This document shows positions 14,593 through 26,459 of a stretch of 64,000 nucleotides of DNA, piece after piece. Both the position numbers and the translations under genes were made by a program. The notes under the pieces were generated by a model. The model was not told where the DNA came from. It saw only the letters and a program-made list of their open reading frames with translations, and ran no database searches. How positions within the stretch are numbered: position 1 is the first letter of the stretch; every line of letters starts with the position of its first letter. This stretch comes from Laburnicola sp. R22_1 (taxonomy: Eukaryota > Ascomycota > Dothideomycetes > Pleosporales > Didymosphaeriaceae). The stretch lies in the NCBI GenBank assembly GCA_014281115.1, contig JACONQ010000014.1, positions 310,001 through 374,000 of the forward strand, given 5' to 3'.

Positions 14593-14808
14593 TGTGACGG
14601 CTGCGGTGCACAGAGAGCTGGCCGCAAGTCACATGACGACAAGGCAGCCTCGCGAGGCGCTAGCCTTTACGGGACTAGCGCCCCACCGTCGCCTCTTTAC
14701 GCCTGCGCGTCTTGTATCTACCTTTCTACCTTATCCTAGTGTAGCTGAAATAGAGCCAACCTATCCCATCAACACTCTACAATGCGGAAGCCCGAGCCCG
14801 TCCTCACA
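14593..14808 (+). repeat. 5' LTR of the gypsy element
   Basis: 216 bp, starting TGTGACGG and ending CCTCACA. It differs from the 3' LTR clearly at GTGCACAG against GTGTATAG: two C-to-T changes, both in CpA context. It contains ATCCTAGTGTA at 14733-14743, the exact reverse complement of the sequence right after the LTR, so position 14733 is the probable start of the R region. Confidence 0.95.
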
Positions 14809-14809
14809 T

Positions 14810-14820
14810 TACACTAGGAT
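14810..14820 (+). promoter_or_regulatory. Self-primer-type primer binding site of the gypsy element
   Basis: TACACTAGGAT lies one base after the 5' LTR and is perfectly complementary (11 nt) to 14733-14743 inside the LTR. No TGG-type tRNA complement is found at this spot. In the Tf1/sushi group of chromoviruses the first 11 nt of the transcript fold back to prime reverse transcription, and this arrangement fits that mechanism. Confidence 0.7.
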
Positions 14821-15549
14821 CTCACTTACTTGGCTGGCGACGGCGACATAATATCTGGTTAAACCGATCGATCTACCTGCGTGTACGACTCGACGACGAC
14901 CAACCTCGAGCAGTACAGTACGACTACGCTGAGCCGTTAGTTCGTCAGAAGTACGGTTGCTCACCCGAGTCCTAATACCACCAAGCGCGGCTTGAAGGGA
15001 GTTGACGGACGGTTCGAAGATAGCACGCCGCAGCCAGCCAGGAGAGCTGATCAGCCTGCCGCCCTTGCTTGACGAACGAGCGCTCAAAAAGTACCAGATC
15101 TATAAGCCCTACGCGGTAGGCCAGAAGAGAGTTAACGACGCACCCCTGCCGCGAAGACGCGAAGAGAGCCACGGTGGCCCTGCCTCTAAGAGAGAGGACA
15201 TAAAAAACAACCCCCCGAATCGACTATTAAGAGCACCGCCCGCTCACCCTCTCCCTACGAGAGAACCGACCACTGCTGCTTTACCTGCAGCACTAACTAG
15301 AGCTGCCCTACCAGCAGCACCTACAAAAGGGATATGGGAAAGCTCTCTAGGCTCGAGCTGAGGGTGGATCCCGAGGCAATCGCGACTAAGGAGGACCACA
15401 CACCTCCTATCCAAGCTCTCAGGTGCCAAGCAGCCTACTATATCGACAATGAGCTCAAAGAGGACCGAGCGATCAAGCAGAGCCGCATCAAGGCACGGCA
15501 TAAGAAGAGACCATTTACAATGCGCACGGGGCACACTGTCTAGGGAACT

Positions 15550-16869
15550 ATGGAGTACGAACCGCAGGAGATTGAGGTTACCCTCCCCCAGCCCATGACG
15601 CTGGAACAGCCAGTAGTGGCCCGCGAGCTAGAACTCAGCCATCTCAAGGCCCTAGCGTACCGAGACCACGCGGACACGCTGGGCAAAGCGCTTAATACGG
15701 CTGAAGCCGAGCTGGTAGAGGCCAAGGACGAGCTTGCCGAGCTACGCTAGCTGCTTAACAACACGCTTGAGCAAGTAGTAGATAAGGACGAGTTAATTGA
15801 ATTGCTTAGAGGCCAGGTAAAGGTTGCGAGCCAGCACAGCAAATCCTTCCTCTCTGAGAAGGCTAGCGGAGTCTTAGCCTCGTCACCAGCTGCGCACTCA
15901 AAGACGCTGCGCTTCACAGCCCTACCACAGACGCCAATACGCCCTAGGCTACCTGGATCAGATAACAGAGCCGATACGCTGCCACAGCAGTTGATATACA
16001 CGCCAGCAACTCCACTTGCCTCGCAACTAGCGATTAACTATAGCAGGAGCCGCTTAGCCTGTTTTCCCAACCCGCCAATGCTTAAGGACGGCAAAGAGGT
16101 CACCTTCGAGCAATAGAGAGACGGCCTAGAGGACAAACTGCGCGCTAACCAAGACTGGTTCGAAGGTGTCGACGAGCAGGCAACTCAGAACAACATTGTC
16201 TCGTACATGCGCACGCGTACCGACGGTTCGGCAAATCAATACCTGTCCACCCTCATACGTACGATCCGAGCAAGCGATCAGCCGGTCGACTACCTCTATC
16301 GTGTGGGCCGCCTAGAGAAGACATACGGGGACCCTCACAAGAAGCTTAACGCCCGACGTGCCTTCCAAGAGCTCCGCCTGCGAGACCCAGCCAACTTCGC
16401 TACCTTCCAGGGCGACTTCTTTCGTCTCGCACAGGAACGTGGCCTACCAGCGGACCAGTGGGTAGAGGAGTTCTACGAGAAGTTACCGGACGCCCTACGC
16501 ACGCAGATGGGTGTCTTTCGCCGACAGCACAGCGAGGAGTACGATGTCTACGTTGACCTCGCCTAAGACCTCGCTAGGGAGCTCGCTATTAGCAACGCCA
16601 GGAGAGCGTTGGCCCGAGCTAAGAAAACCGAACGGCACAACCGCGAGCGACCCACTCCTACGGCACCGCCTAGAGCCGCTACTATCCAGGCGTTAGCAGA
16701 TCAGCCTACCTGTTTCTGTTGTCACAAGGTTGGTCACCTCGCCCGCAATTGTACGGACAAGCCTGTCGACCAGAAGGCTATTGAGCTGCCAGCTGACACC
16801 GACAATGAGGCATTCTATGACGCAGCAGACGGATCCTCTGACAGCGACTTGGAAAAAGTATCGCTCTAG
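15550..16869 (+). pseudogene. gypsy gag, disrupted
   Basis: Structural protein of the element. A coiled-coil-like, charged N-terminal part (from the ATG at 15550) is followed by a retroelement gag body (about 16207-16560) and a CCHC zinc knuckle CFCCHKVGHLARNC at about 16711-16752. The frame is interrupted by stops near 15748 (TAG after ELR, where CAG would fit), 16114 (TAG) and 16563 (TAA), and it changes between segments. These are RIP-compatible nonsense changes, so no intact gag is made. Confidence 0.8.
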
Positions 16870-17234
16870 GGGAAGTCTCCTCCCTAGAGCAACCTACAGG
16901 AGCCCTTAGTATATGGGATTAGCTGTTTAGTAGAAGTTAGTTCATTCTACTATGCCGCATCTCTACAGGCGGGCTAGCAATCAAGCTGAACGCGCTCATC
17001 GACACTGGAGCCGGCAGCTACGCCCTAGTCCACCTTAAGCATCTACGTACGATTAAGAAAGGACTTAAGGCCCTAATCCACCGCATAGAAGCAATACCCT
17101 TGGCAGGCTACGACAGTTAACTAAATGGTCAGGTAGACGAGTATATCCAAGCTGACCTAGTGATCGACAACTACCGCCTCTCTACCTACTTTATCTTTTG
17201 TAATACTGGTCGCCACGACCTTATAGTTGGCCGC

Positions 17235-17324
17235 AAGCTCCTAGAGGATGCCGACGTCTGGATTAACTGCAAGCAGAAGAAGCTCCTAGAGGATGCCGAC
17301 GTCTGGATTAACTGCAAGCGTGAT
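17235..17324 (+). repeat. 45-bp tandem duplication inside gypsy pol
   Basis: Two nearly exact consecutive copies (17235-17279 and 17280-17324) that repeat the peptide KLLEDADVWINCK downstream of the protease. They keep the frame. Confidence 0.9.
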
Positions 17325-20300
17325 ATCGTTATCCCTACGCAAGGCGTGCCCTCAAAGATCAACCCCTCGCACCAAGCCGATGCCGACTGACGCGACAAGC
17401 AGATAGACGTAGCTATTGTACAGCGCGCTCGTAAGCTACCTCTACGCTCAACCCAGCGCGCTACCCTGTGGGAGAACCTTGGAAAGATGGAAGAGCAACT
17501 CCACCCGCGACAGACGCCAGAACCGGCTAAGCGACAACCTCGTCCCCAGCCTGTCTCGCGCGAAGACCTCGCCAAGGTAGGCCTCGAGATCAATACAATT
17601 GGAGCTGCTGCCTTTATGATGCACGCACGACAAAAGGACACTGTGCTAGGCCATATTAGCGTCTACAAAGTAAACCAGCTCATCCAGGATCGCAAGGACG
17701 CTCTGCCAAACCTACCTGATTAAGAAGAGGAGCTCCGCCAACTGATCGCAGAGAAGTTGCCCTTCCTAGGTTACGCTGGCGCGACCCTAGCCCACTTCTC
17801 AAAAAAGGACTTAGACGAGCTGCCACCGCACCGCGACGGCGTTGACCATAACATTGAGCTGACCTCTGAGAATACGTTGACGTCGAGCCCGCTGTATAGC
17901 ATGTCTCTCGAGCAGCTAGAGCTCGTGAAATCGTACCTTGAGGACCACCTGCGACGAGGCTTCATCGCGCACAGTAACGCCTCGTACGCCTCGCCTGTCC
18001 TATTCGCTAAGAAGCCTGGAGGGGGGTGGCGCTTCTGCGTTAACTACCGCAAGCTTAACGCAATCACAAAGAAAGACGCCTACCCTATCCCGCTAATCCA
18101 AGAGACCCTGACTAGGCTCGCGCGCGCTAAGGTATTCACTAAGCTCGATGTGCGACAGGCCTTCTACCGCATCCGCCTTAACGAGGAGGTCGAGGATCTA
18201 ACTACTTTCCGCACACGATACGGCAACTACAAGTACTGTGTGCTGCCCTTTGGCCTCTGCAATAGCCCCGCGACCTTCCAATGGTATATTAACAAGGTCT
18301 TGCATGGCCTATTTAACGACTTCTGCACAGCATATCTGGACAATATCCTTATATATTCAGAAGACCCACTAGAGCACGAGGAGCACGTCGCTCAGGTACT
18401 CAAGCGTCTCCACGACGCCGGCCTACAAGCAGACATCAAGAAGAGCGAATTCGCTGTAACAAAGACAAAGTTCCTAGGTCTTATTATTAGCACAGAGGGT
18501 ATACAGAAGGACCCTGAGAAGGTCACCGCTGTACAAGACTGGCCAGTCCCTATGTTAGTCAAAAGCCTACAGTCCTTCCTAGGGTTCTGCAACTTCTATC
18601 GAGCCTTCCTCAAGGACTATGGGCGCATCATCTGGCCGCTTACTAAGCTGCTTAAGAAGGGCGTATGGCACGCCTTTGGCGGGCGCGAGCTGGCAGCCTT
18701 CTAGCAAGCTAAGGATCTTATGCTGTTAGACAATGTTCTGGCCTACTACTCGCCCTACCGCCAGACGCGCATGGAGACAGATGCGAGCGACGGAGTCATA
18801 GCTAGCGTACTCTCCTAGCTATAGGACGACGGCCTATAGCGACTAGTAGCTTTCTATTTAAAGACTATGAGTGGACCACAGATGAACTATGACATCTATA
18901 ACAAAGAGATGCTGGCAGTTATCTATGGCCTTAAGAAGTGGAGATCTCAGCTTATTGGCCTCTAGACGCCTTAGCCATTCAGCGCCCTTACTGACTACTG
19001 AGCACTTAAGTATTTCTTAACTAAGCGAGAGCTCACTCTACGGCAAATGCGCTGGGCTATAATAGTAGCTGACTTTAATATAACCCTCTCCTACCGCCCT
19101 GGAACCGCTAACGTTGTAGCCGACGCGCTGTCGCGCAAGCAAGAGGAACTTAAGACTTAGAAGGATAAGGACTAAGCCGCTCGAACGCGAGCCTTCCTGT
19201 AAGCCAAGCAGCTCGATATTAGTATAATTCAGGCCACCAACGATCATCTAGCCTCGCTTGCTACACAAGGCCTAGAGAGCTGTATTAAGGTCGCGGCCTC
19301 AGACACCTTCATGAGCTCACCCCCACTTGATAACCCGCACGCCGTCATTGACCAAGCCCTTAAGGCTAACCGAAGCCATGGTAGCATACAAGCTCTGCGA
19401 GAGAAAGCGTCAGCTGGCAGCGCCACCTGGCAGCTGAACAAGCAAGGACTACTCCTGCACCAAGGCCGACTAGTCGTCCCTGCTGTTCACTTCCTCCGCA
19501 CGCACTTGATCCGAACAGTCCATGCAGCACAGACTACTGCTCACCCAGGCAAGAGAAAGACTGTAAAGCTACTGCGGGATCGCTACTATTGGCCAGGTAT
19601 GGAGAAAGACGTCGATACGTACGTCGCCGCCTGCAAGGCTTGCCGATGGAGCCATGTCCCTCGCGATCGAACTCCAGGACTGCTCAAGTCGCTGCCAATA
19701 CCTGATCGAGCATGGCAGGACGTCTCAATGGACTTTAAGTCCTTCCTAGCCAACAAGAAGGGGTACAACTGTGCCTTTGTTGTGGTAGACCGCCTAAGCA
19801 AGCGTTGCTTCTCGCTACCCTGCCACAAGACTACTACTGCTAAGCAAGCTGCTGACATGTACTACCGCTACATCTGGCGTGTCTATGGCCCTCTAAGGTC
19901 CATTGTCTGTGACCAAGGCCCCTAATTCGTCTCCGCATTTATGAACGAGCTATGCCGCCTTATAGGTGTTAAGCAGAAGCTGTTAACAGCCTACCACCCC
20001 CAAACCGACAGCAACACAGAGATTGTGAACCAGTATCTCGACCAGCGCCTACGGCCCTTTGTCAACTACTATCAGGATAACTGGTCAGATCTGTTGCCAT
20101 GTATAGACTGGGCACAGGCTATTCTGCCGCACGAGACCACTGGCCTGTCACCATTTGAGATCGAGTTTGGTCACCAACCTGTCCACCACTGGGATTGGAA
20201 GGAACGTACAAGGACATCCCCATCTGCCCGCGAGCATATGTCCCGTAAGGAGGCGCAGAACTACGCGAAGGCCTGATATGACGCTGTAAAGCTAGCAATA

Positions 20301-20594
20301 GAGATAGCTTAGAGAGGGATTGCTTAGGCGCAGCAGCGGCAAGCGTGGCAAGCAAACAAGAAGCGCTGTGAGCCCGATTTTACAATAGGAGACCAAGTCT
20401 ACGTTACGCCTAAGGGCTTCACGACTGGCCGACCTAGCTCAAAGCTCGACCAGCAGATGTACGGCCCCTACCCTATTATTAAGATAAGGGGTCATTCCTA
20501 TCGCCTCAAGCTACCGCCATACATGCGCATGCATGACGTCTTCCACGCAGACCGTCTATAGAAAGCCGCCTTAGACTTACTACCAGGCCAGATT

Positions 20595-20599
20595 AAACC
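20595..20599. repeat. Target-site duplication of the copia element (left)
   Basis: AAACC, repeated exactly at 25864-25868, directly abutting both LTRs. Confidence 0.95.
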
Positions 20600-20762
20600 T
20601 GTAGCGGTTGTTGCTGCAAAGCGAAAGTCGGGAAAACACTGATTTGATTGTATGTGTGTAGTAGCTAAGATATATACTGCTAGGTAGGATAGGCAGCAGT
20701 AAATGAGTGTAGGCAGCAATGAGCTAGCATAGGCAACAATGAACAGTCCGAATACCGTTACA
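20600..20762 (-). repeat. 3' LTR of the copia element
   Basis: 163 bp, base-for-base identical to 25701-25863 on reading both. Identical LTRs indicate a recent insertion. Confidence 0.95.
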
Positions 20763-20808
20763 CACCCCCTCATCCTGTAGTTAGTTAACGACGTAAGGAT
20801 GATCTCTC

Positions 20809-23800
20809 CTACATGTCTACTGTGCCTTGAAGTCGAGAGTATAGATTTGTAAGGTGTAGCTGCCTCACAAACTCAGCATGCTTCTGACGTGGTAGCACCT
20901 TGGTCATGCCGTCAGCAGGCATCCTATCAGTAGATCGCCATTGTACGTAGAGTCGTCCTTGCTCTACTTCCTGGCGGATCCAGCTCTGGTGTATATCAAC
21001 ATGCTTGAGCTTGGTTGCCAGTTTGTCTTGTTCTTTTATAACAATCCCAACAGTCTGCTGGTTGTCACATAAGATAGTCGGAGTAGTGTGAAGCGTCAGT
21101 GAGAGGCCATCAAAAAGGCGTAGCCACTCCTCCATTGCTGAGCCTGTGAGGGAGAGCGCGAGTAGCTCTGCCTCAGTAGTTGATTTAGTGACTGTACGCT
21201 GCAGGGTAGACTTCCAGTCGACAGTTATCCCAAACAACTGGAAAATATATCCTTGAGAGCTGCGGCGAGTCTCTAGGTCGTCTGCGAAAGCAGCATCAGA
21301 TGCTCCAAAGAAGATAGGATCGCGATAATCTTCTTCTGTAGTCATGAACTCTTGAATCTCTTGCTCAGCTGTGCAAGCTTCGAGCGCGTAGTACTTCGTC
21401 TCTAGGACGTGACGCCATACTTTGCGTATAGAGTCTACGTGAGCTTGTCCGGGGTTTGTGAGATGTGAAGCGTGTATCACATGCGCGCGTGCTAGATCTG
21501 GTCGAGTGAACTGCGTCAGGAACGCGAGATGGCCGACGAGCTCCTAGTAGAGCTTCGTACGAGCTGCGTTGGGTTCCTCTATAGATGGTTCAAGGTAGTT
21601 GACCATCATAGGTACTTCTGTACGGCGGCCGGTAGACGTTATGCCATACTTTGCGGCTACTTTGTCGATGTAGGCATCCTGGAGCAGCCAGAGTTTGCGG
21701 GCGGCGATGTCTCGGATGACGCGTATGCCTAAAAACCACTTAAGTGGACCAAGTCGCTTTAGTTGATAGTACTCGCTAAGCTTCTGCTCGAACTGCTGGT
21801 GGAGCTTGGTATTGTGTGGGTGAAAGGCCATGACGATATCGTCAACGTAGACGAATAGTATGAGCCACTTGGTCGTGTACACACATGGAAAGCCTGGCAC
21901 AGGCTTCATCCCTAGTGACTGTAGCGTCCTGCGGAGCTCCTTGTACCATAGTAGCGGTGACTCCTTTAATCCATAGAGAGCGCGGAGTATCTGGAGTAGT
22001 TCTCCATCTTCTTGAAATCCGTCTGGCGTCTGCGCGTAGAGTAGACGGTTGAGTAGGGCGTTGAGAAAAGCTGTTGGTACATCGTATTGAATCAGCTCTA
22101 GCCCAAAGTGATTGGCAATAGCGGTGATTGCTCTAAAGGTGCGTGCTGCGAGTGTGGCGGCGTAGGTGTCTCCGTACGGCTGCTGGAGATCACCTCTAAT
22201 CACCAATCGTGCCTTGAATCGTGAGAGGAAGCCGTCCTCATCAAATTTGTAGGTAAACACCCACATAAGTGGTAAGACCTCAGCATTAACATTTGCTGCT
22301 GTCTTTGCAGTCCTAGCAAAGCATCCTTTATTCCATATATTGCGGTATTCTTCTTGACCTGCTTGTCGAAACTCAGCACCATGCGGGTGAGTCTCTAGGT
22401 CTCTCCAGGTCCTCGGCGGTGGCGGAACCTGTGACTGATGGATCCTGAAGACAGGCTGCGGCTTCAGCGCTGTCGTAAACGCGTGTAGGTAGTCATTGAT
22501 GCGTATTCCATAGGAAATCGCGTGTGTCTGGTATCTGGTTGCACTGGTGAGGTCGTCAGTGCGCTGCTGCCATCGGCGTGAGGTTGTGAGTATATTTGAC
22601 TCGTCAATTTCGAGATTTCTACGTCTCGGCGCATTGTTTGTGTGTCGATCAGGTAGATAGTCAGGGATTTGGGTTGCAGAGAGCTCTAGATCTCGTTCTA
22701 TCGGGAGAACTTCGGCCGGAGTATCGTTATTCCGTTGCCGGCTCACGTGAGGCGCAGGTGATGTAGGCGTAAGTAGCCCACCCCTAGAAATAGATCCTCT
22801 ACGTCCTCGTCAACTCCATCAATTTCCTCAACTCTGCTCTCACCCCCTACATGCTGCTGGCTTGCGCGAGCTGCAGCTGCAGGTATGTTGCGCGTCTCGT
22901 TGCGCGTCTCGTTACGCGTCTGCCTAAGCGTCATAAGCTCTTCAATGGCAATATCGTCAGATTCAGCTTCTTCTAGAAAGGCAAGCAGCTCTATAACCTC
23001 TTCAATAACTGACTCTGCTGCGTAGCCTTCTGGTCCTTCGTAAAATCGCGTTGGTTCGAAAATAACGTCTCTAGCTCGAATTACTCTGTTCTTTGTCGGC
23101 AGCCAGATCCTGAAGATATTCGTCGAATCATAGCCTACAAGATGTCCTATAAGAGCTCTAGACTCCAGCTTGTCGCCTCTCTTAATAGACGGATTTCGGA
23201 CATACGCTCGACAGCCTATAGGGCGCAGGTGGTTCACCTTCGGCTTTGATCCCCATACAATCTCATATGGAGTCTTCCAACCTAGTGCTTCGGTTGGTGT
23301 ACGATTCAGTATGTATGCTGCTGTTCTAAACAGCTCGTTTGATAATGATTTTGGCAGGTTTCCTTCAAGCCTCATGGCTCGAGCTCGAATGACGATGATC
23401 TTGCCTGCTCGCTCTGCAAGGCCGTTTTGCTCGTCTGCGTAGTCTGCCCGCGGCTCGTATCGGATCCCTAGCTCAGCGCAGAGTTCCTCCAATACGTTTG
23501 GTGCAACTCCGTATCCTCAGTCGTTATCAGTCTTGATTGCGGTGACGTCGCTGTCAAAGATACGCTGTATCTTGCGAACCTTTTGGACAAGCCAGCGGCT
23601 CAGGAATGCCTTCGTACGCTGTGGAAAGCAGTCAACTTCATGCCACTTGCTATACTGGTCCACCATGTGACCTGCAACTCGGTCACCATTAAGACAAGCG
23701 TCTGTGTCTCGTGGCAAAAGCTGGATAAAGTCTACAGCAACGCGGTAGAATTTCCTAGGTGCAAAGTCCTCCTGCTGTCTTCTAGAGACTTGCTTTGTGA

Positions 23801-25604
23801 GTTTCGATTCGACACATACGCCACAGAAGTCGCTATCTTTGCCTTCTACTCGCAAGCCTTCCACATGGTCGGCCAGCTTCTCAATTGCCTTCTTACCTGG
23901 ATGGCCCCAGGTGCTGTGAGCTGTCCTGTAGTCGACTATAAGATCGCGTCGAGGGTCCTTTGAAGGTCGGTAGGTAGTGCTGAAGGATGATAATAGGCGT
24001 ATGTCTGGGCGGCGGCTGGCATCAGCGTCGACCAGCCAGTGACCGTTGTCATACTCTAGTTAAGCAATAACAGTTTTCTTGCTGACTTTGTACAGCAAAT
24101 CTTGTCCTGAGTCAAAGTGGATCTGACTCGAGCGACAGCGTGCTAAGCCCATAAGGCTCGTCAAGAAGCCTTCGACTAAGGCAACGTGTGTTAGGACGAT
24201 AGGTGATAGTCCTCTCGGTGTTTTCACGGTCAGCTTCATGCTGCCCCATGCAGTTATCTTGATACGGCCTGTTCCTGCTCCTACGAAATCGTTGGCACTG
24301 GCCTCATACTCTCTCGTCCATCCAGGCCAAGACTCAGTATTAACAATGTGGGTGTTCGAACCAGGATCAAGTATGAATCGGTTGCTCAATGAGTCGTAGC
24401 TGCTGACATCGTCAAGCGTCGATAGAGCCACCAACTCCTCGGTAGGTTTGACACCGTCGTCAAGCATCAGATCCTCGTCGCGCTCGTCGCGCTCGTCAAC
24501 CGTAACGGCATCGGATACCATATATTGTGCGGTGTAGGTCGATGGATTGGAAGGAGGCTTGCCATCGTCAATAGTGACTGCAGGCTCAGAGTTCGACTGA
24601 GTTGCCTTCCAGTCCTGTATGGCTTTCTCCACCCTCGCTTTCAAGCTCGGATCCTTGGCAAAGGCCGCTGCCACTTTCTTACTACCCTCCTTGTTGTCGA
24701 ATCCTTGGGGTCTGTGAGGCGCATCTGGGTTCATCACCCAGCATCTCGACCATGAGTGTCTTTTGCCACAGAGGCATACACCGCTCCGTGTAGGTTTATT
24801 ATCTTGCGGTGTTGCTGGCTTTGCTATCTCTAGCTCTGCCGCGTGTGCGCTGAAGCCTGTACTAATTGGGCGTGTACGCTTCAGGTATGCTGAGAACTCG
24901 GCGACGTAGTTCTCCACTGAGGGGACTGTCTTACCAAGCCTCTCCTTCTGGATCAGGTCTCGTAGACCTGCTGTTCCGTATTCGGGGTCAATTGTCTTGC
25001 AGGCGACTAGGAAGTCTTCCTGCGCTCGGGTGTCTTCAGTCTCTGCCAGCCTGATGGCCTTGCACTGGTTGGTGACCTCGATCCACCTTCGAAGCCATTC
25101 TTCAACCTTCCTGCCCTTTAGCGGCGTCTGGAGATCCTTGTATACCGCTATTAGATCGCGGCGTCGCGTCGCGTCTGACGGTGCGAGATGTTTCTTAAGG
25201 GTCGTAAGGCGTTAGTGCGGCGTATCCTTGTCCTCAATCAGGTAAATGTGATGCGCTGCTATCGTCTTACTAATCTCAGAGTTAAAGTCTGCTAGAGCCT
25301 TCAGCTGACGCTTATACTCTAGATCCTTCTTTTCCCATCTCTCGTACGCCCAACGGTAATCGGCTCGCTGCTCGGTATTTAGGCTGGCGTACGTAGTAGC
25401 CGTGCTGTCGTAGTCGCTAAGCTGAGGCTCCATCGGCTCCTCAAGCTGCGGTAGCTTGTCTGCTGCAACATCTGGATCAACGTATTTCCAGAGTTGGTTC
25501 TTTTGCGCTGTATCCTTGCGGATGAACAGCCATTTGTGCCAATCTTCTGATCGACTGAGGACGATTGTCACTCGAGTGACGGCTGGATCCGACTCGGTTG
25601 TCAT
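20809..25604 (-). pseudogene. copia gag-pol polyprotein, disrupted by RIP-type stops
   Basis: The start is the ATG at 25604. The gag-like part carries a CxCx3Hx4C zinc motif near 24770. The protease motif LDPGSNTHI lies near 24360. Integrase follows (GVC-ES near 23810, DEQNGLAERAGK near 23420), then RT with YDVPTAFLNA and YVDDI near 21840, and RNase H with DAAFADD near 21290. Breaks: TAA at about 25213 and 24061 (CAA expected), TGA at about 23519 (TGG expected in DNDWG), TAG at about 21545 (CAG expected in LYQELVG), plus one frameshift near 22.8 kb in a Ser/Pro-rich linker. The protein would need these to be absent to be functional. Confidence 0.85.
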
Positions 25605-25684
25605 CGTGCTCGCAGGGTTGCTCCTACAGTAAGACTGTGGTGTCCTTAGTAGGGTAATTGCTTAGGTGAGTGAGGCCCCGTCGC

Positions 25685-25700
25685 AATCCGGGCTCATAAC
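25685..25700 (-). promoter_or_regulatory. Primer binding site of the copia element (half-tRNA-iMet type)
   Basis: On the plus strand the bases abutting the LTR read CCGGGCTCATAAC. This resembles the anticodon stem-loop of initiator tRNA-Met (GGGCUCAUAACCC), not its 3' acceptor end. Priming by a cleaved 5' half of tRNA-iMet is known for Drosophila copia and yeast Ty5. The tRNA sequence is from general knowledge, not from this window. Confidence 0.65.
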
Positions 25701-25863
25701 TGTAGCGGTTGTTGCTGCAAAGCGAAAGTCGGGAAAACACTGATTTGATTGTATGTGTGTAGTAGCTAAGATATATACTGCTAGGTAGGATAGGCAGCAG
25801 TAAATGAGTGTAGGCAGCAATGAGCTAGCATAGGCAACAATGAACAGTCCGAATACCGTTACA
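25701..25863 (-). repeat. 5' LTR of the copia element
   Basis: 163 bp, TGTAGCGG to CCGTTACA on the plus strand, identical to the other LTR. It is followed by the target duplication AAACC at 25864-25868. Confidence 0.95.
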
Positions 25864-26196
25864 AAACCTAAGGAGGAACTAATTGAGGTTGACGGCAACC
25901 CTGAGTGGCCAGTAGAGGAGATACTTAACAGCCGCATCTATCGAGGGCGTCTGCAGTACAGAGCTTCCTGGACCGCTCATGACCCAGACCCGACATGGTA
26001 CAACGCCCGAGGCTTCGCAGGGGCGCCCCATAAAGTCAGGGACTACCACCAAGCCTACCCAGAGCGACCTGGTCCTCCAGCACGGTTGGAAGCATGGCTG
26101 CGAGCATATAAGGACGGGCAGTACGTACAAGTAACAGACGAGGACAACAAGGCAGCAAGTAAGGGGCTGGGACAGAGAACACGGACGAGGAAGTAG
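25864..26196 (+). pseudogene. gypsy pol 3' end with chromodomain
   Basis: Continuation of the gypsy polyprotein after the copia insertion (left side ends QIKP, right side resumes PKEELIEVDGNPEWPVEEIL). The segment VEEILNSRI...YRASW...PTWYNA is a chromodomain, which defines chromoviruses and is thought to guide integration to heterochromatin. The frame is open to the TAG at 26194. The intact part is cut off from the rest of pol by the copia element. Confidence 0.85.
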
Positions 26197-26238
26197 CTAT
26201 ACGAGACTTGAGGACGAGCCTCTCTTAGAGGGGGGTAA

Positions 26239-26454
26239 TGTGACGGCTGCGGTGTATAGAGAGCTGGCCGCAAGTCACATGACGACAAGGCAGCCTCGCG
26301 AGGCGCTAGCCTTTACGGGACTAGCGCCCCACCGTCGCCTCTTTACGCCTGCGCGTCTTGTATCTACCTTTCTACCTTATCCTAGTGTAGCTGAAATAGA
26401 GCCAACCTATCCCATCAACACTCTACAATGCGGAAGCCCGAGCCCGTCCTCACA
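26239..26454 (+). repeat. 3' LTR of the gypsy element
   Basis: 216 bp, preceded by the polypurine tract AGAGGGGGG at 26227-26235. It ends CCTCACA and is followed by the target duplication CTAAA. Its differences from the 5' LTR are CpA to TpA changes. Confidence 0.95.
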
Positions 26455-26459
26455 CTAAA

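Larger units (their letters stand above)
16870..20599 (+). pseudogene. gypsy pol: protease, RT, RNase H, integrase (disrupted)
   Basis: Protease with LIDTGAGSY near 16994-17020. Reverse transcriptase in the open stretch 17757-18704 (NYRKLNAITKKDAYPIP, FGLCNSPATFQ, and YLDNILIYS where YLDD is the active-site norm). RNase H at about 18720-19150 (D-AS at 18780) with several stops. Integrase at 19311-20276 with the HHCC zinc domain, the DFK and CDQGP catalytic motifs and HPQTDSNTE. The stop after CDQGP is TAA where CAA encodes the conserved Gln. A 45-bp tandem duplication lies at 17235-17324. The reading frame continues beyond the copia insertion. Confidence 0.85.
20600..25863 (-). mobile_element. 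Ty1/copia retrotransposon nested in the gypsy element
   Basis: Identical 163-bp LTRs (20600-20762 and 25701-25863, ends TG/CA), AAACC target duplication, polypurine tract (minus strand GATGAGGGGGTG at 20763-20774) and primer binding site adjacent to 25700. The domain order on the minus strand is gag, protease, integrase, RT, RNase H, which defines copia. It is inserted in the gypsy pol between integrase and chromodomain. Five coding breaks are visible, four of them RIP-type nonsense changes, so it is probably not autonomous despite the identical LTRs. Confidence 0.97.
14593..26454 (+). mobile_element. Ty3/gypsy chromovirus, nearly complete, lightly RIPed
   Basis: A full LTR retrotransposon bounded by 216-bp LTRs (14593-14808, 26239-26454; TGTGAC...TCACA) and a 5-bp target duplication CTAAA (14588-14592, 26455-26459). 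The internal order is gag with zinc knuckle, protease, reverse transcriptase, RNase H, integrase, chromodomain. It is inserted into degraded element B and is itself interrupted by a copia element at 20600-25863. Frames are broken mainly by TAG/TAA where CAG/CAA is expected, for example the stop inside the integrase GPQF motif near 19922. It is probably not autonomous now. Confidence 0.95.
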
